From Deltaproteobacteria bacterium (GTDB lineage: Bacteria > Desulfobacterota > DSM-4660 > Desulfatiglandales > Desulfatiglandaceae): a DNA stretch of 9,073 nt. The DNA is taken from the NCBI GenBank assembly GCA_029932035.1, contig JAOZQV010000137.1:1-9073 (forward strand), given 5' to 3'. Shown in pieces: positions 1 to 6,596 of this stretch. How positions within the stretch are numbered: position 1 is the first letter of the stretch; each line of letters begins with the position of its first letter. Made by a program: the position numbers and the translations under genes. The notes under the pieces were generated by a model, which had not been told where the DNA came from, did no database searches, and worked only from the letters and a program-made list of their open reading frames with translations.

Positions 1-508
1 ATTCAAGGCCTATGGGTATCTGCATGAGAACAGCGTTATGGTTCAATTTCTGACGTAACTGATCCACAACCTTGTAAGGATCAGCGCCGGACCGGTCACA
101 TTTATTGATAAAAGCGATTCGTGGGACCTGGTACCGCTTCATCTGCCGGTCAACCGTGATTGACTGTGATTGGACCCCCCCGACGGAACAGAGTATCAGG
201 ACTGCACCATCCATGACCCTTAAAGCCCTCTCCACTTCAATGGTAAAATCCACATGCCCGGGCGTGTCGATAATATTTATTTTGTGCCCTTTCCATTCGC
301 AGTGGGTGGCGGCGGAGGCAATGGTGATCCCACGTTCCTTTTCCAACTCCATGGAGTCCATTGTCGCGCCCACCCCATCTTTACCCTTGACCTCATGAAT
401 GGCAAAGATCCGCTTGGTGTAGTATAAGATCCTTTCTGTAAGGGTTGTCTTACCCGAATCAATGTGTGCGCTGATACCGATATTTCTTAAGTTCTGAATC
501 TCATCCAC
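1..508 (-). CDS. fusA: Elongation factor G, N-terminal part (spdEFG1/mitochondrial EF-G1 type), cut by window edge
   Basis: This is the GTPase domain of translation elongation factor G, which moves tRNA and mRNA through the ribosome in the cytoplasm. The first 169 codons are present and the rest lies beyond base 1. G motifs are intact: AHIDSGKT at residues 14-21, RGIT at 59-62, DTPGH at 81-85 and NKCD at 135-138. The stretch HEVKGKDGVGATMDSMEL (38-55) and the later NHNA..MQIP.GLE (156-169) closely resemble human mitochondrial EF-G1 as I remember it. This points to the spdEFG1 subfamily of spirochaetes, planctomycetes, deltaproteobacteria and mitochondria, rather than canonical bacterial EF-G. 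The start is GTG at 508: no in-frame ATG exists upstream near the conserved N-terminus, and a GAGG lies 11 bases before it. The gene sits alone behind a fatty-acid operon, not in a str ribosomal operon, as expected for this subfamily. Function is very likely translocase. The exact start is less sure. Confidence 0.95.
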   Translation of the reverse strand, partial: MDEIQNLRNIGISAHIDSGKTTLTERILYYTKRIFAIHEVKGKDGVGATMDSMELEKERGITIASAATHCEWKGHKINIIDTPGHVDFTIEVERALRVMDGAVLILCSVGGVQSQSITVDRQMKRYQVPRIAFINKCDRSGADPYKVVDQLRQKLNHNAVLMQIPIGLE

Positions 509-533
509 CTTCTGAATAACCTCGTTTCCAATT

Positions 534-566
534 AAAAAGAGGACCTGCGTATACAGATCCTCTTTT
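534..566 (-). terminator. Terminator-like hairpin with U-tract, after fadE and in the fusA leader
   Basis: On the minus strand the arms AAAAGAGGA and TCCTCTTTT (558-566 and 535-543) pair. They are extended inward by a U-G wobble and CTG/CAG, giving about 13 pairs around a six-base loop (TATACG). A run of five U follows. The minus-strand RNA pairs fully, while the plus-strand RNA has a C-A mismatch, so it is oriented to act on minus-strand transcripts. It lies 66 bases past the fadE stop and fits the end of the fad operon. It also lies between a likely EF-G promoter (590-618) and the EF-G GTG, so EF-G transcripts must cross it. The stem ends are A-U pairs, so efficiency may be moderate. Confidence 0.7.
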
Positions 567-589
567 ATTTATTTATGACGACGGTCTGA

Positions 590-618
590 AATATAAGTCA
601 TCAATCGTCAATAGTCAA
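590..618 (-). promoter_or_regulatory. Likely sigma70 promoter of the EF-G gene
   Basis: On the minus strand TTGACT (613-618, five of six to consensus) and TATATT (590-595, five of six) are separated by exactly 17 bases. Transcription would start near 583, giving a leader of about 75 nt before the GTG at 508. The -35 box lies inside the heptamer repeat array. The match is good, but A/T-rich repeats can make such boxes by chance. Confidence 0.55.
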
Positions 619-635
619 TAATCAATAGTCAATCA
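601..635. repeat. Heptamer tandem repeat, five units, consensus TCAATAG
   Basis: Five abutting seven-base units of the form TCAATNN (variants end in CG, AG, AA, AG, CA) cover 601-635. The last unit overlaps the fadE stop codon (TGA on the minus strand at 633-635). Every unit reads as containing TGA on the coding strand, so stops fall in all three frames. The same style of repeat occurs at 2487-2535 and 3740-3760. Confidence 0.85.
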
Positions 636-2417
636 AAAGGGGTATGCCTCCAGATCTATAATCCTGTCGGCTATGGCCCTTTTGAGACTGACACCGTCAA
701 TGGGCTGATAACGGGCCAGCTTTTTGATACCGGCTAACTGGGTGCGAAGCATATCACCCTCTTCCACATAGGCGATGACCTTCTTGGCCCAGGCCTCAAT
801 CTGAGGAATAATATCATCCACATAGGACTTGACCGCAGCTATATGATATTCTGCCTTTTCTTCCCCTTCCTTGTCAATGATTTTAATGGTCCTCAAAAGA
901 CCACTCTCCATGGCAAAGATCTCGATAATGATATCCGCAAGTACCGCCAAGACCTCTTGTTCCTTTGCCAGATTTTGCCCAAATTTCTGGGCGGCTACTC
1001 CGGCCACCATGAGGGCGATCTTCTTGGTCATCTTCACCATATGTTCCTGGAGTGCGAGAGGCGTATCGGGCAACTGCACCGAGAGAGGTGAGTAGGTCAT
1101 CAGCTCTCCGGCAATGGCCTGGGCAGCGGGGAGTAGATTGAGCCTTCCCTGAAGTGCCCTCTTCATCATGGTCCCGGGAACTAACATCCTGTTGATCTCA
1201 TTGGTCCCTTCCCAGATCCGGTTGATCCTGGAGTCCCTGTAATACCTCTCAGCAGGATAATCTGAGCAAAATCCATATCCGCCGAGGATTTGGACATACT
1301 CATCAACACAATAATCAAGGACCTCGGAACCAAATACTTTGGTGATGGAGCATTCCGGGGCATACTCCTCAATTACCTTAATTTTCTCTGCACCGCTCTT
1401 TTTGGCATCGGCATCTAAGGTTGCAAGTTTGTCATCAAACATACCGGCCAGACGGTACATCATGCTATCGCTCATATAAGTCTTGACAGCCATATTTGCC
1501 AGTTTGGTCTTGATCATGCCGAATGAGCTGATCGGCGCCTTGAACTGGATCCGGCCGTTTGCATATTTTACGGCCTGTGTCACGGATTCCTTACAAGACC
1601 CCATTACAGATGCCCCCAATTTCCAGCGTCCTATATTGAGGCTGTTAAAGGCAATCTTATGACCCTTTCCAATTTCAAAGAGGACGTTTTCAACCGGGAC
1701 CCGGGCATCTTCGAGGATAACAGGCCGGGTGGAAGACCCGTGCATCCCCATTTTTTCCTCTTCTTTACCCGTGGAAACCCCAGGAAAGTCCTTTTCGACG
1801 ATAAATCCTGTGAATTGCTCGCCATTAACCTTGGCGTAAACGATGAAGCTGCTGGCATAACCCGCGTTGGTGATAAACATCTTTTCTCCGTTCAGGATAT
1901 AATATTTTCCGTCTTCAGAGAGGACTGCTTTCGTCTTTGCGTTCAAGGCATCTGTGCCTGCGCCGGATTCGGTGAGGCAGTAGGCCCCGCACCACTCGCC
2001 GGAGGCTAATTTGGGAAGGTACTTCTGTTTCTGCTCTTCATTGCCGAAATAGACTATCGGGAGGGTGCCGATCCCGGTATGGGCGCCGTAGACCACCCCG
2101 AAGGCGGCGGCAGTACCCATAGCCTCAGCCACTATCGTAGTGCTCACCTTGTCCAATCCGAGCCCATCGTATTCCTCGGGGACATCAGTGCCAAGGAGCC
2201 CCAACTCTCCCGCCTTTCCTAAGAGAGAGAGGACCAGATCGTGATCCTTTTCTTCCAACTTATCGATATTGGGATAAATCTCCTTTTCAACAAAATCCTT
2301 GACTGTTTCAAGGATCATGCTGTGTTCATCGGTGAAATCTTCAGGAGTGAATACCTCCTCAGGGGTCACATCCGTGATCAAAAACTCTCCCCCTGCAAAA
2401 ATCCTATTATCTCCCAT
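633..2417 (-). CDS. fadE: Acyl-CoA dehydrogenase, long (about 594 aa) FadE/VLCAD-like type
   Basis: This flavoenzyme carries out the first step of beta-oxidation, turning acyl-CoA into trans-2-enoyl-CoA and passing electrons to electron-transfer flavoprotein. The N-terminal and middle acyl-CoA dehydrogenase domains span about residues 28-250, with CLTESGAGTDA (147-157) as the substrate/FAD-contacting signature. The C-terminal helical domain follows and carries IWEGTNEI, in which Glu403 aligns with the catalytic base of medium- and very-long-chain enzymes. About 180 further helical residues (415-594) are absent from short ACADs and resemble the tail of VLCAD and Bacillus FadE, suggesting long-chain substrates. 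An in-frame ATG at 2453 is possible, but the ATG at 2417 is preferred: AAAGGAG sits 8 bases upstream and the first start has no such site. It is the last gene of the fad operon, 120 bases after fadA, and is followed by a hairpin. Chain-length preference is inference. Confidence 0.93.
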   Translation of the reverse strand: MGDNRIFAGGEFLITDVTPEEVFTPEDFTDEHSMILETVKDFVEKEIYPNIDKLEEKDHDLVLSLLGKAGELGLLGTDVPEEYDGLGLDKVSTTIVAEAMGTAAAFGVVYGAHTGIGTLPIVYFGNEEQKQKYLPKLASGEWCGAYCLTESGAGTDALNAKTKAVLSEDGKYYILNGEKMFITNAGYASSFIVYAKVNGEQFTGFIVEKDFPGVSTGKEEEKMGMHGSSTRPVILEDARVPVENVLFEIGKGHKIAFNSLNIGRWKLGASVMGSCKESVTQAVKYANGRIQFKAPISSFGMIKTKLANMAVKTYMSDSMMYRLAGMFDDKLATLDADAKKSGAEKIKVIEEYAPECSITKVFGSEVLDYCVDEYVQILGGYGFCSDYPAERYYRDSRINRIWEGTNEINRMLVPGTMMKRALQGRLNLLPAAQAIAGELMTYSPLSVQLPDTPLALQEHMVKMTKKIALMVAGVAAQKFGQNLAKEQEVLAVLADIIIEIFAMESGLLRTIKIIDKEGEEKAEYHIAAVKSYVDDIIPQIEAWAKKVIAYVEEGDMLRTQLAGIKKLARYQPIDGVSLKRAIADRIIDLEAYPF

Positions 2418-2486
2418 TTTTATGTCTCCTTTCTTCATTTCCCTTTCATACAATCGTGATTTCGTGATACGTGATCCGATGGCTTT

Positions 2487-2535
2487 TCATTAGTCACTGG
2501 TCAATATTCAATGTTCAATATTAAATATTCAATTT
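2487..2535. repeat. Heptamer tandem repeat, seven units, consensus TCAATAT
   Basis: Seven abutting seven-base units fill 2487-2535 (TCATTAG, TCACTGG, then variants of TCAATAT). The array stops two bases short of the fadA stop codon (2538-2540). It occupies much of the 120-base spacer between fadA and fadE. On the coding strand most units carry TGA. Confidence 0.8.
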
Positions 2536-2537
2536 TC

Positions 2538-3722
2538 TCAGTAGTCTTCGATTTCAAAAATGGCCGCAGCGCCCATGCCGAAACCGATACACATTGAGAC
2601 CAGACCCCAGCGTACTTTTCTCTCCTGCATCTCATAAATCAACTGGGTGGTCAGCTTTGCCCCGGTGCAGCCCAACGGGTGACCTAAGGCAACGGCGCCG
2701 CCGTTCACATTGGTGATCTCTTTATTGATCCCAAGCTCATTAATGCAATAGATGGCCTGTGCGGCAAATGCCTCGTTCAGCTCGATCAATTCCATCTGAT
2801 CTAAGGTCATCCCGGCGATCTTGAGGACCTTGGGAATTGCTACGGCCGGTCCTACTCCCATGACTTCCGGCTCACAGCCCTCGACCGCATGATACCTGAA
2901 GGTGGCCATCGGTTTGAGTCCCAATTCCCTGGCCTTCTCCTTTGACATCAACACCACCCCTGCCGCCGCATCACTGGTCTGTGAAGAGTTCCCGGCTGTG
3001 ACGGTTCCGTTCGGTTTAAACGCCGGGCGAATCTTGGAAATACCTTCCTTGGTTGTCCCTGGCCGCATTCCCTCGTCTGTATCAAAAATAAACTCCTCAT
3101 ATTCAAAATGCCCGTTAGGCAGTTGCTTTTGCCTTTTTACCGTCAGGGGGACAATCTGGCTCTTGAAACGCCCCGCCTTGATGGCAGCCTCTGCCTTCTG
3201 CTGGCTCCTGGCGCCGAATTCATCCTGCTCGTCCCGGCCGATATTGAAGCGTTCGGCAACATTTTCCGCAGTAAGGCCCATACCGGTAAAGCCACCCGGC
3301 CTCATATCCACCAACGCCGGGTTCGGATACATCATACTCCCGCCCATGGGGATCTGGCTCATGCTCTCCACACCGCCGGAAATCACCACATCGGCAAACC
3401 CGCACATGATTTTTTCAGCCCCGATGGCAATGGCCTGGAGCCCGGAAGAACAGAACCTGTTAACGGTCATACCGGGAATTCTATCCGGCCATCCCATGGA
3501 CATCACCAGGACTCTCCCTAAGTTGAGACCCTGTACTGACTCCGGAAAAGTGCATCCGATGATCACATCGTCGATAAGCATGGGGTCTAAATCTCCTGCC
3601 CTTTTTAAGAGATCACCCAAGACAGTACAACCCATATGCTCAGGTCGGGTATCCTTTAATATTCCACGAGGTGCCCTTCCGGTTGCTGTCCTGCAGGCGG
3701 CAACAATTACGGCTTCTTTCAT
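2538..3722 (-). CDS. fadA: Acetyl-CoA acyltransferase (3-ketoacyl-CoA thiolase)
   Basis: This enzyme cleaves 3-ketoacyl-CoA with CoA to acetyl-CoA and a shortened acyl-CoA, closing the beta-oxidation cycle. The 394-residue length is that of the thiolase family. The nucleophile is Cys91 in VNRFCSSGLQ, His348 lies in GGAVALGHPLG, and the proton-shuttling Cys378 lies in CIGFGMGAA. These positions match the classical thiolase triad almost residue for residue. NEAFAA is also present. The usual CIGGG is CIGFG here, a mild variation. The start is ATG at 3722, preceded by GGGAGGA at about 8 bases. An upstream in-frame ATG at 3743 would add seven residues, but it precedes that ribosome binding site and is rejected. 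The gene lies 82 bases after fadN and 120 before fadE on the same strand, so the three are probably co-transcribed. A biosynthetic acetoacetyl-CoA thiolase role is less likely in this context. Confidence 0.94.
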   Translation of the reverse strand: MKEAVIVAACRTATGRAPRGILKDTRPEHMGCTVLGDLLKRAGDLDPMLIDDVIIGCTFPESVQGLNLGRVLVMSMGWPDRIPGMTVNRFCSSGLQAIAIGAEKIMCGFADVVISGGVESMSQIPMGGSMMYPNPALVDMRPGGFTGMGLTAENVAERFNIGRDEQDEFGARSQQKAEAAIKAGRFKSQIVPLTVKRQKQLPNGHFEYEEFIFDTDEGMRPGTTKEGISKIRPAFKPNGTVTAGNSSQTSDAAAGVVLMSKEKARELGLKPMATFRYHAVEGCEPEVMGVGPAVAIPKVLKIAGMTLDQMELIELNEAFAAQAIYCINELGINKEITNVNGGAVALGHPLGCTGAKLTTQLIYEMQERKVRWGLVSMCIGFGMGAAAIFEIEDY

Positions 3723-3739
3723 AATATCTTCCTCCCTTA

Positions 3740-3760
3740 TCATTTATCATTTATCATTTG
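3740..3760. repeat. Heptamer tandem repeat, three units of TCATTTA/G
   Basis: Three abutting seven-base units (TCATTTA twice, TCATTTG once) lie just upstream of the fadA ribosome binding site, in the 82-base spacer after fadN. On the coding strand they read as ATGATAA-type units, giving overlapping start and stop codons in several frames. This is the third and shortest array of this style in the operon. Confidence 0.7.
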
Positions 3761-3804
3761 TGAACAGCCAGATGCCAAATGGGTAATAATAAATGTTCAG
3801 TGAT

Positions 3805-6237
3805 TTAATTCCTAAGCGGCTTGCCCGTAGTCAGCATATGCTGAATCCTGGCCTGGGTATTGGGATCACCACACAAGCTCAAGAAGGCTTCCCTCTCTAA
3901 GTCTAAGAGATATTGTTCTGTTACCTTTGTGTCGGGCAATACATTCCCACCGCACAGGACATATCCCAGCTTGGTAGAGACCGTTAGATCATGATCAGTA
4001 ATAAAGTCTGATTCGTGCATGGTCCAGAGAGCCAGTTTGATAAAGGAAAAGGTGTTTTCACCGGCTACCCGTATCTCATCCTTAGGCCGTGGGGCAACAT
4101 AACCCTCTATATTCATGGCCAGGACGGTCTTTTTTGCGTCTTCTATGAGGTAGTCCCGGTTAACTGTCATCTTGTCGGTTGGCCTCAAATAACCAAGCTT
4201 AACCGCCTCCTGTCCCGAGGTGGCTACTTTGGCCATGGCAATCGTCTCAAAGGCCCTGGCAATAAAGGGCATCATCTCGATCTGTTTTGGGTAGAGCCCT
4301 CCCTTTTGAACCTCGAAAAGATGCTCTGTGTTGCGGATGATCAGTTCCTTACATCCACCTCCGGCAGGAATCACGCCTACCCCCACTTCCACAAGGCCCA
4401 TATAGGTCTCTGCGGCATATCTCACTCGATCTGCTGCAAGGCAGACCTCACAACCTCCACCAAGAGCCATCCCGGCAGGGGCGGCCACAACCGGTTTGTC
4501 CATATACTTGAGATTCATCAACGCGTTCTGGAGTGTTTTGATGGCCCAATCGAGATCGTCCCACTCCTCTTCTTGGGCTGCAAACAGGACCATGGGCAGG
4601 TTGGCTCCAACGGAAAAATTGGCGCCATGGTTGGCAATTACCAGGCCTTCAAAATCTTTATTGACTATATCGGTTGATTTTTGAATCATTGCAATGATAT
4701 CCTCGCCAATGGCATTCATTTTGGCATGAAATTCCAGACAGGCAATACCGTCGCCGATATCAATAAGTGAAGCGCCCGTGTTTGCAGCCACTTCCTTTTT
4801 CTGATCCTTGAGCGAGGGTAAAAGGATAATGCCCGGCTTGGTGGGCACCGGCTTGTAGTCCTTGGAAGGGATATCATAAAAATATAGGCCCCCGGCCTCC
4901 CTTTTGTAGAATGACTCCTTCCCGTCGGAAAGCATCTCGTCAACCCATGCGGGGATCTCGTAACCGGCCTCCTTCATCTTGGCAACAGATTTGCCAAGGC
5001 CTATGGCATCCCACGTTTCAAACGGGCCTAACTTCCGGGCAAAACCCCATTTCAACGCATTATCAATATTAACAATATCATCGGCGATTTCAGGGATCCG
5101 GTTGGCAGAATAGATGAGGGTCTCTGCCAAGGTCTTGAAGGTGAACTGGCCTGCCGTATCCTTGGCGTAGAAAAGGGATTTGATTTTTCCGCCTGTGCCT
5201 GAGATGTTTTTAGCTGCCTCTAATGAGCCAAATTTCACCTTTTCCTGCGGTGTATGTTCCAGGGTTTTGTAATCGAGGGAAAGGATCACCCTCTTCCCTT
5301 CACTGTCCTTGCTCTTCTTGTAAAAGCCCTGTTTGGTCTTTTCGCCGAGCAGCTTTTTCTCAAGCATTGCTGAAATGAACTCGGGGGCCTTAAACATCTC
5401 ACGTCTTTCATCATCAGGGGTGCCTTCGTACACATTGTCTGCCACATGAAGGAGCGTATCAAGACCGACCAGGTCGGCGGTTCTGAATGAGGCGCTCTTG
5501 GGATTCCCCACTATAGGCCCGGTAAGCTTGTCTACTGCTTCGACCGTAAGCCCCAGGTCTATCATGGCATTGATGCCTGAAAACATGCTGAATGTGCCGA
5601 TTCGATTGGCCACAAAATTAGGGGTGTCCTTGGCATAAACGATCCCCTTCCCAACTGTCTTTTCGCAGATGTCGGCCAAGATATCCACCACTTCAGGAAG
5701 GGTGTCTGGTCCCGGGACTATCTCTAAGAGCTTCATATATCTCGGAGGATTGAAAAAATGGGTAATGGCAAAATATTTTCTAAAGTCCTCTGAGCGACCC
5801 TCGCACATTTCTTTAGCCGGTATCCCCGATGTGTTGGAGGTAATTATGGTTCCGGGTGTCAAAACTGATTCGATCTTTTCAAAGACGCTCTGCTTGATGT
5901 CTAATCTCTCCACTACCACTTCTATGATCCAGTCAACGCCCTTCAGCAGTTCGAGATCGTCTTCCAGATTTCCGATGGAAACAAGTTTGGCATTCTCAGG
6001 GATATAGAAGGAGGCGGGCTTTGACTTCAACGCGCCCTGCAGTCCATTCCGACCGAACTTATTCCTGAAATTGCTGCTTTCCGTTGTAAGCCCCTTTTTC
6101 TTATCGCCCTCTGTCAGTTCAGGGGGAACAATATCGAGCAGGACTGTTTCGATCCCCACATTGGCCAACTGGGCCGCAATGGTGGCGCCCATTACCCCGG
6201 CCCCGATTACTCCGGTCTTTTTAATTTTTTTGTCCAT
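3805..6237 (-). CDS. fadN: Fused 3-hydroxyacyl-CoA dehydrogenase / enoyl-CoA hydratase (FadN type)
   Basis: This 810-residue bifunctional enzyme performs the two middle steps of beta-oxidation: hydration of 2-enoyl-CoA and NAD-dependent oxidation of 3-hydroxyacyl-CoA. The order is dehydrogenase first, hydratase last, as in Bacillus FadN and opposite to E. coli FadB. The Rossmann motif GAGVMG (12-17) opens the protein. The catalytic pair is His160 in THFFNPP and Glu172, twelve residues apart as in human HAD. Two copies of the HAD C-terminal domain follow (about 200-310 and 365-415). The crotonase domain (about 490-690) has GGGCE (Glu597) and GLVEVGVG (Glu617), twenty apart, as expected for the two catalytic glutamates of true hydratases, so both activities look intact. 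The start is ATG at 6237 behind AAGGAGG with five bases between. A GTG at 6243 overlaps that site and is rejected. It is the first gene of the fad operon, preceded by a promoter and an operator at 6419-6487. Confidence 0.94.
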   Translation of the reverse strand: MDKKIKKTGVIGAGVMGATIAAQLANVGIETVLLDIVPPELTEGDKKKGLTTESSNFRNKFGRNGLQGALKSKPASFYIPENAKLVSIGNLEDDLELLKGVDWIIEVVVERLDIKQSVFEKIESVLTPGTIITSNTSGIPAKEMCEGRSEDFRKYFAITHFFNPPRYMKLLEIVPGPDTLPEVVDILADICEKTVGKGIVYAKDTPNFVANRIGTFSMFSGINAMIDLGLTVEAVDKLTGPIVGNPKSASFRTADLVGLDTLLHVADNVYEGTPDDERREMFKAPEFISAMLEKKLLGEKTKQGFYKKSKDSEGKRVILSLDYKTLEHTPQEKVKFGSLEAAKNISGTGGKIKSLFYAKDTAGQFTFKTLAETLIYSANRIPEIADDIVNIDNALKWGFARKLGPFETWDAIGLGKSVAKMKEAGYEIPAWVDEMLSDGKESFYKREAGGLYFYDIPSKDYKPVPTKPGIILLPSLKDQKKEVAANTGASLIDIGDGIACLEFHAKMNAIGEDIIAMIQKSTDIVNKDFEGLVIANHGANFSVGANLPMVLFAAQEEEWDDLDWAIKTLQNALMNLKYMDKPVVAAPAGMALGGGCEVCLAADRVRYAAETYMGLVEVGVGVIPAGGGCKELIIRNTEHLFEVQKGGLYPKQIEMMPFIARAFETIAMAKVATSGQEAVKLGYLRPTDKMTVNRDYLIEDAKKTVLAMNIEGYVAPRPKDEIRVAGENTFSFIKLALWTMHESDFITDHDLTVSTKLGYVLCGGNVLPDTKVTEQYLLDLEREAFLSLCGDPNTQARIQHMLTTGKPLRN

Positions 6238-6452
6238 AGACACCTCCTTAATCAGTGATCTTGGATTGCGATCCCGCCATGGCGGGATTGGGTTTCGGTT
6301 TTAGTCATGTCATTATTCAGGGATAATCTAAAATGATCGGTTAAAGACTCAAGGTTATAGGGTTGAAATTATTTATTCAGGAATCCATAAGGGGTTACAT
6401 ATCTTTCTTTTGGCTCAAACTATTCTCAAAAAATGAATGAACTTTCATTCAT
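6238..6452 (-). other. Predicted 5' leader of the fad operon, about 215 nt
   Basis: If transcription starts about seven bases past the -10 box at 6459-6464, the mRNA begins near 6452 and has a leader of about 215 nt. The leader holds an initial hairpin from the operator, a GC-rich palindrome at 6271-6288 and the fadN ribosome binding site. No conserved riboswitch is recognisable and no credible ORF is present. Confidence 0.45.
6271..6288. repeat. Perfect 18-base GC-rich palindrome in the fadN leader
   Basis: ATCCCGCCATGGCGGGAT is perfectly self-complementary, centred on CCATGG. It lies 34-51 bases before the fadN start, downstream of the predicted transcription start. It could be an intergenic palindromic repeat, a protein site or an RNA hairpin. 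No T-run follows in the minus direction, so it is not an obvious terminator. Confidence 0.6.
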
Positions 6453-6466
6453 TTTTTGAGAATAGT
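6419..6466. promoter_or_regulatory. FadR-like (TetR family) operator within a 48-base near-perfect palindrome
   Basis: Two 23-base arms (6419-6441 and 6444-6466) are perfect inverted copies separated by two bases. The centre, TGAATGAACTTTCATTCA (6434-6451), has the same arms, TGAATGA and TCATTCA with a four-base middle, as the Bacillus FadR (YsiA) operator consensus I recall. That TetR-family repressor controls beta-oxidation genes, including fadN-fadA-fadE, and releases DNA on binding long-chain acyl-CoA. The palindrome includes the -10 box and the predicted start of the fad promoter, so binding would block transcription. The palindrome is direct observation. The identity of the regulator is inference, and its gene is not in the window. 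Confidence 0.75.
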
Positions 6467-6487
6467 ATTGCCAAAATGCGAAGTCAA
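6459..6487 (-). promoter_or_regulatory. Sigma70-type promoter of the fadN-fadA-fadE operon
   Basis: On the minus strand TTGACT (6482-6487, five of six to consensus) is followed by a 17-base spacer and TATTCT (6459-6464, four of six). The -10 box lies inside the right arm of the operator palindrome and the start would fall near 6452, inside the 18-base operator core. The mirror-image TATTCT on the plus strand has no -35 at a usable distance, so only the fad direction looks active. Confidence 0.7.
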
Positions 6488-6596
6488 GCATTTTTTTGAT
6501 AAAAAAACGAACAAACAAAAGCGCCCTGGATTGATAATTCGGGAATTTAGGGGATGGATGGAAAGGAGAGAGATCGGAGGGTAGAAACTTGTTCAC

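Noticed and set aside
2902..3786. Plus-strand open frame of 294 codons opposite fadA
   Set aside because: It is antisense to a thiolase with all catalytic residues, has no family features of its own, and the region is explained by codon bias of the real gene.
4015..4677. Plus-strand open frame of 220 codons opposite the hydratase domain of fadN
   Set aside because: Antisense shadow of a conserved crotonase domain, with no ribosome binding site or recognisable domain.
6421..6426. Mirror-image -10 box (TATTCT) on the plus strand as a divergent promoter
   Set aside because: No -35 box lies at a usable distance and no plus-strand gene follows. It is a by-product of the palindrome.
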